From Liolophura sinensis (Eukaryota > Mollusca > Polyplacophora > Chitonida > Chitonidae), in contig NC_088301.1 in the NCBI RefSeq assembly GCF_032854445.1, positions 35,575,187 to 35,639,186 of the forward strand: 64,000 bases of DNA. The letters are read 5' to 3'. This document shows positions 11,739 through 22,979 of this stretch, in pieces. Numbering within the stretch: the stretch's first letter is position 1; each line of letters opens with the position of its first letter. The notes below the pieces were generated by a model. The model did no database searches. It saw only the letters and a program-made list of their open reading frames with translations, and was not told the DNA's origin. The position numbers and the translations under genes were made by a program.

Positions 11739-14700
11739 TTAGGATTTACTAGTCTTCTCGGCATTCTGCAAACTTTCTGACATGAAAAGTTTGCCAAAGC
11801 TCTGAGCAGAGAACTCCGAGATTTGCTGACAGTAGTTGTCGATTTGTCCAGCGATGAGGAGGCTGTCCAGCCGTGGAGGGGGTTGTAAAGGCTTGAAGAT
11901 TTTATTGATGTCTTCATCAGGAAGTGGCGCTTCACCTCTAGATATCCTTAACTGGTTCTCTTGTTGCTGCAACATATCAAGATCACAACAGAGCCATTAA
12001 AATGTAACCTGGCCAGGCCAGCAATAACCAGCTGTTCAAAAGAACTAACGATTCAATAAGAAAGGACAACAAATAATATAACATGGGGTAAACAGGAAGA
12101 GGGATGGAAACAAGGGTGTACACCAATTAAATGTTTAACAGGCAGCGCAAAGTTTGGGCTATGTAAGCAGAAACAGCTGCATTCTCGGGAGATAAGAGAT
12201 AATTCACGGCAGATTGATCAAAACTGATAACATGGCAGAGCTTTTGATTTCCTCCATGTTTGTAATTTTGCTCACTTTGAACTGTGATATCTTGGTAATG
12301 CAACATCACAATGACAAAAGTTACATGTATGTTTTTAAACTTCACGTGGGATACATTATTGATGCATATATACATTTGGTCTAGTGTTGTCCTCCCCTAG
12401 AATAACCAATAATGGGACAGTTCCTTAAAATACACTGAACACTGTTATCCCAGCTCATCAAACACTGGGTAACCAACTTTCACAATATGAAATATGAAAT
12501 ATTTTTTTTATAATTTTTGCAAATCATAATACATTTTTATTATGTAATAAGATATGCAACAAGAAAACATTTAAAAGGGAAAAGCTTTAATATCTGTGAC
12601 AGATTTATTTTTAAATTAAATGAGCGTTTGTTTTTTTTTTGCCTTCCTCAAGAATATTTCATATATAATGGCAGCCAGGATTATGGTGGGAGGCGGAGCT
12701 CGGAGCAAATCCCGGACTATTTGCAGTCTGTGACAGAGATTTATGAGTACACTGAAACATGTTGTTACCCGTCTTTGTTGGTACTGCTGTTTAGCAGACT
12801 GTTGTTTTAGGTGCTGTCGTTGATAATTAAAGAACTTGTTACAATCCTGTGTAATGTCGTCAACACACTCCATCAGCTGCCTCACATTCTTCTCCAATAC
12901 AGAACTGAATAAGACCAACATTTAATACAACTAATTAATTTCATTTATGACTGAGTTTGAATAATTACTTCATTGATTGTAAATACAAGCTCGATTAGAT
13001 GGTGCTAGCCATGTGTATTTATTAGTCAACAGAAAGATTTCACAACACATGTATGTACTTACTGCACCTTGGTTGTATAACAGAGAATTGTTTAAGACTA
13101 GAGGCGATAGCTCTGTACTCTGGTCTGATCGCTATACGCCACTGGATTATTAAACAATTAAGTGAGAAATGCACACAGGCCCACTTTATTACATTCTGAT
13201 CTATTATAACATTGAGGGGTTTGAACAACAGCATTTGATCTCACTACCAGTTGACATGTCTAAAATGCTAACCATTTTGAAGCCACGCAACTGGCTTCAT
13301 ATAAAATAGTCTGATGCTCTAACCTTGTGGCCAGGTCAAGGAATTGGTCTGACTGCGGGGTTGTTGTTAGTTCTTCCATTTCACAAAGCAGTGTATTTGT
13401 CAGATGGGAGTTACGAATAAAAACTGGTATCTCCTCAAACATCTTCTCAAAACTCAGCTTCATCTTTCGCACTGTTTCAGGAGAGAAATCTGCCTCACGG
13501 TAAAAGTTCATCATCATTGGAGTAAGTCTATAAGCTTTCAGAGACAAAAAGCCCTGTGTAGTCTTCAGTGGGTCTGCAAAAAAATACCAAAAAAATAACT
13601 GCAACCAAGTATTAGTACACAAAGCTGGTCACAATATTACTCGACCACGGAGAAATACCTATGGCTACTTGAACTCCAATAATCCAAACTGTTTTATTTT
13701 GTTGTATTTTATGTAGGCACTTCAGTTGTAAAAGAGTTGCAGCTCCACCACAGCTTGAGAATTCTATCGCACCTTAATGACTTAACCACAAAAGCAGGTC
13801 TCCATTAAAGTATACTGGGTTAGCTGCTTGCTATTTTTCCAGCCTGCTGGCCAAGAGAGCTAAAGAGCTGACATGTATTACTGATGATTTTGCCATTTTC
13901 TGGTACAAAGCCAAGAAAGGTCAAAGCTTTTCCCAAGTATAACACAGAAACGGCTATTTTCTAAACACAATAACACAACAATCTCACATCCTCAACTTAC
14001 GGGGCTGTGTGATTTGTGATCATAACGCGTAAATTCATATGTGCAACTCAAAGTTTATCTACCTGTTACTTTACTTTCTTACTTGTAAGGCCTGCTTGGG
14101 AAGCTCTAAACGATTGACGATATTGCTGGTAAACGAACCCCACCTTCAGACAGTAAAAGTGTCTTTGCAATATGTATACCCATTAAATTCAATACCCCCC
14201 CCCCCCCTCCTCTTCAAAAAACAACACTTACCGTATATTAATACAACTGACTCTTCTATAGAACTCTGATAGTTAAACTGTGAGTCCAACAAGGCCCTAT
14301 TGATGAAGGATCCAAAATATGTGCTCTGGTAACCAACCTACATGTAAATGGTCTATATTTACATGTCTCAAATTTCTCATCATGTCCACTTGGTATCGCA
14401 CTAGGATAGAAAAATGAAACCAATTTTAACACTATTAATTAAGTACAATGTAGAAGTCAAAGAATAGAACTATTTGAAGTGCCACTTTAAACAATTGCTT
14501 TTTAAAGTGCCACTTTAAACAATGAAACTTATGAACAATGCCTGGAAAAAAGTTACATCTTTCAGTAAATAAATATTAATACCTTCATCAAACTCTTCCT
14601 CTTCAGTATGCTTGGGAAAGGGAAAGCAATTAGTGATCTCCAGCCTATTGTCAACAACCAGCCCAAGTAAAACGCCCTGTACCAGGTCTGTGCCACCAGC

Positions 14701-15505
14701 GCCCTCCTCCTGACAGTGTTTAATAATCTTCAACACCACCTGAAGATTGAAGAACAGCAAAAATGCACAATAATATCCAATCACTTTTAGATACATGTAC
14801 CCCTCATAATATTTACCATCTTTAATGCACTGCTCAGCTGAAATACTACCAGTCCAATATCACAGCCCTTCAGCCGTGGTCGAGGGCCCTGGGAGCTATG
14901 ATTGCAAGACTGCCGGAGATGCATTCTAAGCATGTTTTGGGTCTGATTTTACAACTAAAAGCTACTTCAAAACGGGTTGTTTACTCTATTAAATCACCTG
15001 GAAAAATGTTTCTGATAAATATACCTTAATAGCTATTTGTGAAAATAAAAGGGTAAAAAACCAAATTATGCTTTTAAGGGGCAAAAGTGCATGGTCCTCT
15101 AGACAGTCTAGAAACAATTCATAAGGCTAGGGGCATTCATTTTTGTATGTCTTTTTATATATGTCAGAGATTTCTTAGCCTTACAGAAACAAAAAGAGGT
15201 CAGGTTGGGGTTAGCAAAGTCAGTCCAACACTGGAACCCTATATTTAGACCTACATGAATAGCCCACAGTTGTTAAAATAATCGTTTCCAAATTCAGTCA
15301 AATAAGAAAAATATAAATATGACAATGATATTGACATTTCCTCCCATCTAAAATTAATTGTTGTTTACTTGATAAAAGGTTTGTTGTACAATGTAAAATC
15401 CCAAGCACACATATACAGGCCCACATTCCGTATAATGCTTAAAATCATTTTTGTTAAATAACGAATGAGAATCAATCCAAATTGGGGGATGCCTTTCACT
15501 GCCAA

Positions 15506-15538
<33 letters not shown>

Positions 15539-18500
15539 CAAAAGAAAAAAAAGTTATCAAAGGAAACAAATCAAGGTAGAGTTACACCTGTAAATGTAGT
15601 TACCTCCCATGAAAAATTTAAACTTTCCCATTTAATAAGCTGAATAAACAAATCTGAAAACTGAATTTACAAATTAATTCGTAACAAATCTTTCTGATAG
15701 AGGAAATTACATTTTACTAGGATACTGCTGATAGGTTTGAAAAAAGGATTGATTTTTTTTTTCAAAAAACAAAAACACACTGCCAAGCATTGGTCCATTA
15801 CTTTGAGGGCAATTGTTCTAAATGTAACATTTGATAAACTCCAGATATAGCTGGAAGAGACAATGCTGACTAACAGCTACACCAAGAAGGAGACCTACAA
15901 GAGTCCTGGCCACTAAGGAAGTATGGCTAAAGAAAAATAGTATTTACTACAAAATCTGATGAATGGCTAAAGTGACTGGCTGAAAAAAATACCTAAAAAT
16001 ACTGACCAGAGGAAGCCCTGCATAATGATGTATGGCATTCATTTCTTTTACTGAGCCAAGGCTGGGTCAAAGAATGTGTCGCATTACAGAGGTGATATTT
16101 CTTGCAAAAGCAAGCGTACTATTCAATATACATGCATGAAAATTAAAGCATCCACAATTCAGACTTAAAATACAATATATAATATGCACCATGGTATTTT
16201 AAACTAGCCTTGAATGACAAACAACTCCAGGAATACTCCTTGAATTTCATTTTCATATACCTGTACAGACCCTGTCCCAACATTATTGCATAGGGAACTT
16301 CCTATTTTGGAATCGCTGTCAGCAATCTTGTATCCGTTGGATTTACACAATTGTCAGCTTTCCAGATAGTCTGAGTATTTCTGCAGAGCTTTTGTGATGT
16401 TATTTTGTACAACTAGGCCTTACTGGTCGCTAGCAAAGTGGCAACAAGTGACCTTTTCCTCAATGCTTTAACATTGGGTGGCCATTTTGTTTTAGACGCA
16501 AAAGCGTGGTCACGTGACCCATCCTACAGAATACACACAACACGGGCACCTATGTGCATCGTTATTGTTGTACCTGATGATGGTTGATGTCCGATGATGG
16601 TTTGGGAGAGACAAAATGGTTAAGATAACTAAGGTACTAATTCAAGTTAACATAAATGGGGTGCAGGTTTTGTGAAGCCATTCTCGACATGTCTGCTCTG
16701 TCTTGGCAGATAATCTAAGTGACCGACAACTGCCTGATATCTGTGTGCAGTTAAGAGAGTGGCATCAAACCTTCGGATTGCGTAAAAACTGGCTTCTAGA
16801 TACATGTATAAATCTTCTAATCACCATCCAGTTAGTTTTGTTTTAATTTAAATTAAAATATAACCAGGGTGATCAGTCTTCAGTAAATTTATTTACATCG
16901 CCCAGCGTGATAAACGCTGACAACAAAATATGTAAAACTGAAACTACATGTATTTTCAACACTCTTCTGTTTCGGAGGTTGATTTGGTGTTATGGAATAA
17001 CATACATCGGACCACAGGCATTAATGAGCTCACAAAGTATGCCTCCCCTGCTCACGATTAGTATGTGCAGGTCACATCAGCATTTCTTACACTATGGACT
17101 ATACTATAAGTGTGGCAGATATTATCAGCTGTATACGTTAAAACCTCAGACAAGACTTCACGAACTTGACAGCTTCAGTACACGATGCGCTTTTGTTGTA
17201 ATTTTCATTTCTGAATACCGGAGTTCTGTGGGTAGGTCCCATATGGTGAATTTTTATCTGCCTGTCTTTTAACCCGTCTTCAGATTTAATCCGTCTGCTT
17301 TGAAGAATTACCTGTCCAAAACATGGGTGGACAGGTCTCTGGGTAAGCCCCTCACAAAGCTTAATAACTCCAGAACATCAAGATAGAATTGTTGGAAAGA
17401 TTCTTGTCACTAAGAAACATGTTTTACCTGATATGTATGTATCAAGATAGTAACCGCAAAAATATGCAGCCCTCAATTTTAGCCATTTTTTGATGTAGTC
17501 CGCAGGCCATTTACACCCAGCATACAGTAATGTAAACTGCACGTAAGCTTCCTCCTAAAGCTGTGGCAATGGGTTTGGAGGGTTGCCCGACAGACTACCA
17601 CATGTGGTGGTTTTGGTTGCTCAATGGATTTTTCGGTTGTCACGAATAACCAGACGACCGTAGAAATTGAGGGCTGAATATAATTAAGATAATAAACAGA
17701 ACTATATGTGCAAATACTTTCAATTTCTTACAATTATGCTTAGGATGAACATGTGAGTAGATAGAAAATAACTTATCTTTCCATTAGTCTTACATGCTTT
17801 GGCAGTTTTAATGCCACAAACATGTGAAACCACTTTCACAGGTACTGGCTGTCATTAAATTTCTTGATATTGGTCATGAACAATTGCTGAGAGACACGAA
17901 GAAAAATATTCAATATGAAAACAAGTTACAGACATGGTCATAATCAGTTCATTACTATACATCATTGACGTCTGGTTTTAATTCCAAAATTTCATGGATC
18001 CAACCTGGTTTATAAGATCACCATGTGGACGTGGCATGTGAGGGTAAGTCACAACTAATTATCCAATTATCTTGGATTTACTGGTTATAAAGGAAACAGA
18101 ATATGGAAATAAACTCGGCAGAAAATGTCTTGGTGAACGTAATTTATTGGAGTTTTGCCCAATAAATCAATGAATCTTGAACGCATTTTTGTTGCGCTGA
18201 CTTTCTCCACATTAGGTTGTTGAGAAATACCAAAATTTCAACCTGGCCGACTCCTTGGCTGTGATCTACGCCTAACCCGACATTAAAAGATCACAGCCGT
18301 GGGGAGTTTTAAACTTGAGGGTGGTCTCACGTGGTAAAGTGATGTCAAAACAATGAAGAAGCGGCTTTTTACAGTGAACATCTGAGAAGGAGCTCATTGA
18401 CTAACAATACTAACTCACTGACTAACAGGTATAACGTGAAAACCGCGAAGTGAGCCGCGGTGTCATTAATAACATAACTACTCTAAACATGCGGAACTGC

Positions 18501-18705
18501 TGTTGTTGTTGCTCCCTAACATATGCTGCGTTAGGCAAATGAAGCCCTATCGTGCCACAATATGTTGACTAATTGTGGAATGAAAATTACACGATAATTT
18601 TTCCCTACACCATGGACAATACAGATTTCTGGAGATTAACCATAATCTACTCACCAATCCATCGATCTGAACAAACTGAAGCGTGCTTCCACCTTTGGCT
18701 GCCAT
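11739..18705 (-). CDS. EIF3H: Eukaryotic translation initiation factor 3 subunit H, six coding exons
   Basis: Coding exons in transcript order: 18705-18655, 14739-14583, 14400-14232, 13573-13324, 12904-12769, 11966-11739. All introns are GT-AG and phases agree (0,1,1,2,0) apart from one extra base in exon 3. The expected product is about 329 aa; human eIF3h is 352 aa and has a longer N-terminus. The protein starts [17 protein letters not shown]. The MPN domain follows ([43 protein letters not shown]), then SLKAYRLTP, a helical Gln-rich segment (KQQYQQRR), and a C-terminus containing [19 protein letters not shown] and FGKLFM. Family knowledge: subunit h is a non-catalytic MPN subunit of the eIF3 octameric core, which acts on the 40S ribosome in the cytoplasm. 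It lies head to head with UTP23. Identity certain; the exon-3 defect is described separately. Confidence 0.95.
12244..12394. repeat. Dispersed repeat D, copy 1 (in EIF3H intron)
   Basis: About 150 bases similar to 52849-52998 in the EB1 locus. Shared blocks are ATTTTGCTCACTTTGAAC, GATATCT, CAACATCAC and the end ATATATACATTTGGTCTAG. Class unknown; no coding potential. Confidence 0.6.
14232..14400 (-). CDS. EIF3H: EIF3H exon 3 with a one-base insertion
   Basis: Acceptor CCTAG and donor GTAAG are intact. The exon is 169 bases, while the flanking phases require 168. Reading in frame gives [20 protein letters not shown] then VGW, after which the conserved YQSTYFGSF appears only one frame over. 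The extra base is one A of the AA at 14331-14332 (plus strand), between the codons for W and Y. Everything after it matches eIF3h again to the donor. A consensus error or an allele-specific frameshift are the alternatives. Confidence 0.9.
14740..18654 (-). other. EIF3H: EIF3H intron 1
   Basis: A 3.9-kb intron bounded by GTGAGT (after exon 1) and TTCAG (before exon 2). It contains an A tract at about 15511-15538 and several short ORFs, including 16907-17272 (plus, 121 codons), that match nothing I recognise. No conserved alternative exon seen. Confidence 0.6.
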
Positions 18706-18710
18706 CTTTC
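18698..18710 (-). promoter_or_regulatory. YY1-like motif over the EIF3H start codon
   Basis: On the minus strand the start context reads AAAGATGGCAGCC, close to the YY1 consensus AAnATGGCGGC, which is often found just downstream of transcription starts in translation-related genes. A second ATGGCGGCG word lies at about 19432 on the plus strand. Motif match only. Confidence 0.3.
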
Positions 18711-21084
18711 TTTTTATGTGATGGAGAACATGCGGGAAACTCGTACATTTCTGTATTGTAATAAGGCTGGTTTCCTTTTCAACTTTTAACATCAAATGTT
18801 TCCCTCCCTTTCGTCACCGAAATTCCTCTTTGAGTTGTGAGAATGTGCCCGCTATATTCTTAAATACACAAGCTTAAGTTTATTTTTAAATTTCTACTTG
18901 CGTAAAATATACTTCCACATATGTACAAAATAATTTAATATAGGTAGACCTATAATAGAATTTAACAATTATGCGAAATAATCGTTTATTTTACATATGT
19001 ACATATAAGTAGGCTACACTGTCTTGTATACACTAGACAAGAAATGTTCATGGACTATTTTGGTATTTACCATTACACAAAACATCTTCACATGCTGTCT
19101 ATTACATGTGTTCCACACCTGTGTAATTTGGTTGAATTTTATGACTTTTCTCAAAGTTTGCAGGCAGATAAAACCAACCCCGTGCCGTTACCATACATGA
19201 TTGGATGTATGGGAATAAAAGCAGAGGATTTCGTTAGACTTCTTCCTAAAATGTACGAGTCAATGATGAAAGCTAAATGTTCATAAGTTTGCATAATATG
19301 TACATAATTTTCATTCCGTGCCAATTTTTTTTAGATTTTCCCTGCAAAAACATGTTTTCATGAATTTACATCAAAGTATTTAAGAAAAAAATTGATTTGC
19401 CGGTCCCTGGTAACGAGAAAGTACGAGATTAATGGCGGCGCCCATGATCCCAGTGGCAGATCAAAACTAACAGTGAATTCATGCCGCACCACAATCTCTA
19501 CGAATAGAAACCCGCTGTTGCAACGACTTCACTGAGGTTAACTCTCTTTATGAAAAAAAAACTAAACTGCTTTTAGATTAGACTGATTTATTCATAACAG
19601 GGCTGCAAAAGTTGCTACACACAGCTGTTTGACACGTACCTGATGTAGCAGGTTAGAAGCACTGTAGTGTAGGACTATTGTATGAAACGTTACATGCAGT
19701 GACATCACTCGTAAGTCGGATTCTGCTTCTAGTCATTTCATTCTTAAACCGTTTCATCCCAAGGCATATCGTACCCAAGACATTTGGTAACCTAGTCATT
19801 TTGTACCCAAGATATTTATACTGTATAAGATGTCCAGTGTTAAAACAAGAACAATTTCATGACAACAGTTAAGATATATACTTCTGACACGAATAGAAGA
19901 TAAATGACACAATGAAATGTTTTAGTTTTCGTTCTTGTCAGATATATCTGAATGGAGGCATTCGGGGACCCCAAGGTACTTGCTCTTTTACTTGCACCTT
20001 CAAGCTCTGTTTAACTTTACAGACATTGACAGTGAAAATATTGTTTAAGTGACCTAAAAGTTAATGCAAGTCTCTGCTTTATTATGACAGTCCAGATTAC
20101 CATTTTTTGATAATTACAATTTATGTATGCTGTTGGTCATATGATGGCACTTTCGCTTCGATATTATTTTGTAATCACTACAGTGGACTGTAGTGACTTA
20201 TCAGGGTGATAGTGCCTTCGTGCAGGACTAGTATGCTGTGCAGAATGTTCGGTTACCCAGCATAATATAATTTTCCGTTATTGTCATGTCTAGTTCTGAG
20301 ACTCTTATCCATCGTTGCTCATTATCATGTATCTTCCCATGATGTCTCATCTCGTCGTCTCCTAGCTACTGCTGCAGGCAAGTTAATTGCCCAGATTTGG
20401 GAGGTCATGAATACTGCTCTAGCTCTACCTTTTAAATTGTTTTTAGTTAAAACTGAGAGTACAAGTTTTTCGGGTATAACCCAGTGTTAATGGGGTAAAA
20501 TTTACATAAAGATTTTGATGGTCTCATTACTTAAATCTAGTCTAATGTTTTCAACACCAGCCTTATCATAACATAGAGATATCCAAATGTCACCAACCAA
20601 CAACAAAGTCGTACATGAACTTGGAGTTTTCTTATTTAACAAGTAATAACTGTATGGTCTCATTAATATGTAAGATTGTGTTAAGTATAGTTTTCCAGAT
20701 TTACCTGTTTCAAACCAGTCTGATTGGTAATGAGTTATGCTAGCCAGTGTGAGTGATATATGAAGTGAAAACTGTCAAAACAACCCTTAGTTAGTGAAAG
20801 CACAGTAGAGGGTGACTAAGCCTGCACATGGAAGCATGCTGCATGCTGTAGTTATTTGAATTGCAACCGACATCATGTTCAGAAATTCCTGTCTATTGAT
20901 GGAACAATATATGTCGACAGGCATTGTAATTACAATGTAAAAAATTAAGCCCTAAAAGTAAAAAAAAAGAAAAAAACAAAAACAAAAAAAACAGTGTTCA
21001 ACATTTTATTTTTTTAGTTTGTTTTTGGGAATTTATGTATGGTTCATTTCATCAATACTTTACAATTTAATTTTATTATTTTAG
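18706..21084. promoter_or_regulatory. Divergent EIF3H/UTP23 intergenic interval
   Basis: 2.4 kb separates the two start codons of divergently transcribed genes. UTP23 exon 1 has an acceptor (TATTTTAG) at 21084 ahead of its ATG, implying a non-coding first exon nearer EIF3H. The GC-richer part around 19400-19530, with ATGGCGGCG, is the most promoter-like segment. Transcription start sites cannot be placed from sequence alone. ORFs here (for example 19044-19286) are unrecognised. Confidence 0.4.
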
Positions 21085-21121
21085 GCCTGTCATTCCTGAG
21101 AACTTACAAAAAGACTGAGAC

Positions 21122-22936
21122 ATGAAACTCAAGCGTTTGAAGCATGCAAGAAAAGTCATGGGCTTTTACAAGAACAACTTTGACTTTGCACCCCCAATAC
21201 GTGTTCTTATTGATGGGACATTCTGTAAAGCTGCTTTGAAGTTTAAGATCAACATCAGTGAGCAACTTCCCAAATACCTGGATTGTGAGGTGAAGCAGTG
21301 CACAACACAGTGTGTGTTGGCAGAGTGTGAAGCATTGGGTAAATAATTATGTATTTAGTTTTAGAACACCATTCATGCAGAAAGGGAGTCTTTGTAAATC
21401 TTTTATAACATCCCTAGTACATTATATATAAATCTTTGCTTTAAGATATTCCATTATAATCAACCATAAAATGAGATACTGCTCTGATAGCCCAGCTTAA
21501 TAAATACTGCGTATAATATTTTTATATGATGCAAAGCATTGTCAATGTGCAAAGAGTTTCGCATTATGTAGAATGGTAGAGGTAGATTAACATCCAAAGC
21601 TATTGTTATGATCCATAGTTCCAAATGTTTCTTGTCCACTAAACCATAAAATGCGGTCACTGTGCATTCAAGTCCAGCTCATGCTGGCTTCCTCTCCAGC
21701 CATGCGTGAAAAGGAGTTGTCAACAACCTGCGGATAGAAGTGTGTTTCACACTTATATGCTGCTGCCATATAAGTGAAATATTCTTGAGTATGGCATAAA
21801 ACACCAATCATATAAATAAATAAACAAATAAATAAAACCATAAAAGCGTAAAGCTAGGTTCTCATTATAATATTATAGCATCTGCTTCATGGACCATTCC
21901 AGATGTTACAACAGTTTCACATTCAAAACTATGATCATGAGCCACCATTCCCCACCTCCAAATGTCTATTGTCTATAATATCGCAGATGAATAAAACTTA
22001 GCCCTACATATTTACACAGGGCCCCTGCTTTATGGACCATTCAAAGTGTTACAACAGTTTCACATCCAGAGTTGTAGTCATGATACTCCAATACCTGCCT
22101 CCAAATGTTTATTGTCCATGATAAAGCAACAGAATAAAGCCAAGTTCTACATAGCTACCCAGGTAAGATGTGTGCGTCTGAAAAGTGCGCTGTGTTATTT
22201 GTTAGAATATTGTGATTTGATTTATTTATTTACATGCAACAGAACAAATCATTTTTTTATTTATTTCCAATATTCTGTATTTGAGATACATGCTACATGA
22301 TAGTCTCTTCCCTAGATAGTGTTATCTTCCAAGAAGACTGGATGGCAGGTACTTGCACCCACATTGTATATTGTATAGGTCAAAAGGTTGATGATGTTGA
22401 TAATAGCACCGTTTTTCTGATAAGTAACAATTGTGACTTTGTTCTAATACATGATACCTTCTGAAATACATGTACATCACCAAAATAGTAATTTTGAGAA
22501 AAAAAATTCCCCTTGGCAATAGTAGTGGCAGAGTTGGGTAAAGCCCATGACAATTTTTTTTATGTCTCCGTTTCAGGATCAGGAGTTAGCAGAACGATTG
22601 AGATCTAGGCCAGGTAACCCTCTTCTCTTCATCGCGTACAATGCCATTAACCTTGAGGCTCCAGCGGAGACCTCACGCAAACGAGCTCACAAAAAGGTGC
22701 AATCTAACATGGTCCCAACAGACTTCCATAAGGAAATTTTAGACAAGATGAAGACAGATGTGCTTGGACCAGCTACACATGTTAACAAACACAGACATAA
22801 GAAAGTGAAAGGACCAAATCCACTTTCTTGCAAGAAGAAGAAATCAAAAACTGGCACAGGGAAATCATCTATACCTACTGAAACCAAGAAAGTGGGAAGA
22901 CGGAAAAAGAAAAAGCCTGTCCAAGACAAATTATAG
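21122..22936 (+). CDS. UTP23: rRNA-processing protein UTP23, three coding exons
   Basis: Exons: 21122-21338, 22020-22162, 22577-22936. Junctions are GT-AG and phases fit, giving 239 aa (human 249). Exon 1 encodes MKLKRLKHARKVMGFYKNNF, LIDGTFCKAAL and QCTTQCVLAECEALG, the start of a PIN-like domain. Exon 2 encodes GPLLYGPFKVLQQFHIQSC and SKCLLSMI, with Cys/His residues that are candidates for the family's zinc site. Exon 3 encodes DQELAERLRSRPGNPLLFIA and a basic tail with the hallmark KGPNPLSCKKKK. Family knowledge: Utp23 is a nucleolar PIN-domain protein of the SSU processome, needed for early 18S pre-rRNA cleavages and release of snR30/U17; it is related to the nuclease Fcf1/Utp24. An acceptor at 21084 indicates an upstream non-coding exon. 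Confidence 0.95.
21588..21863 (+). pseudogene. Decayed copy A of UTP23 exon 2, split by a SINE
   Basis: 21588-21651 resembles the middle of exon 2 (ACATCCAAAGCTATTGTTATGA; CCAAATGTTTCTTGTCCA), and 21846-21863 continues with the exon's end (CGTAAAGCTAGGTTCT against the true exon's ATAAAGCCAAGTTCT). The intervening 183 bases are a SINE with an 11-base duplication. The copy carries stop codons and no usable frame. Confidence 0.7.
21652..21834 (+). mobile_element. 5'-truncated SINE inside a relic exon
   Basis: Begins within the tRNA-like head (TGCGGTCACTGTG), runs through TCAAGTCCAGCTCATGCTGG to GGCATAAAACACCAATC and ends in (AAATA)n. The target-site duplication AAACCATAAAA lies at 21641-21651 and 21835-21845. 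Confidence 0.88.
21878..22010 (+). pseudogene. Decayed copy B of UTP23 exon 2
   Basis: Aligns almost end to end with the real exon 2 at 22020-22162. Shared blocks are TTCATGGACCATTC, GTTACAACAGTTTCACATTC, ATGATCATGA, CACCTCCAAATGTCTATTGT and AATAAAAC. It contains frame-breaking substitutions and indels. Its acceptor-like TATTATAG is weak and the donor position has lost GT. Together with copy A this is a tandem duplication unit of about 140 bases. Confidence 0.85.
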
Positions 22937-22965
22937 CCTTCTGGTATACTTATGCATCAGATCTC

Positions 22966-22975
22966 TTAAATAAAA
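22966..22975 (+). terminator. UTP23 polyadenylation signal
   Basis: AAATAAAA occurs about 30 bases after the UTP23 stop codon and is the first AATAAA downstream. Position fits a very short 3' UTR; a longer UTR is possible. Confidence 0.5.
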
Positions 22976-22979
22976 AGCA

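Noticed and set aside
16907-17272. 121-codon plus-strand ORF
   Set aside because: Lies antisense inside EIF3H intron 1, no recognised motif, and composition resembles surrounding AT-rich DNA.
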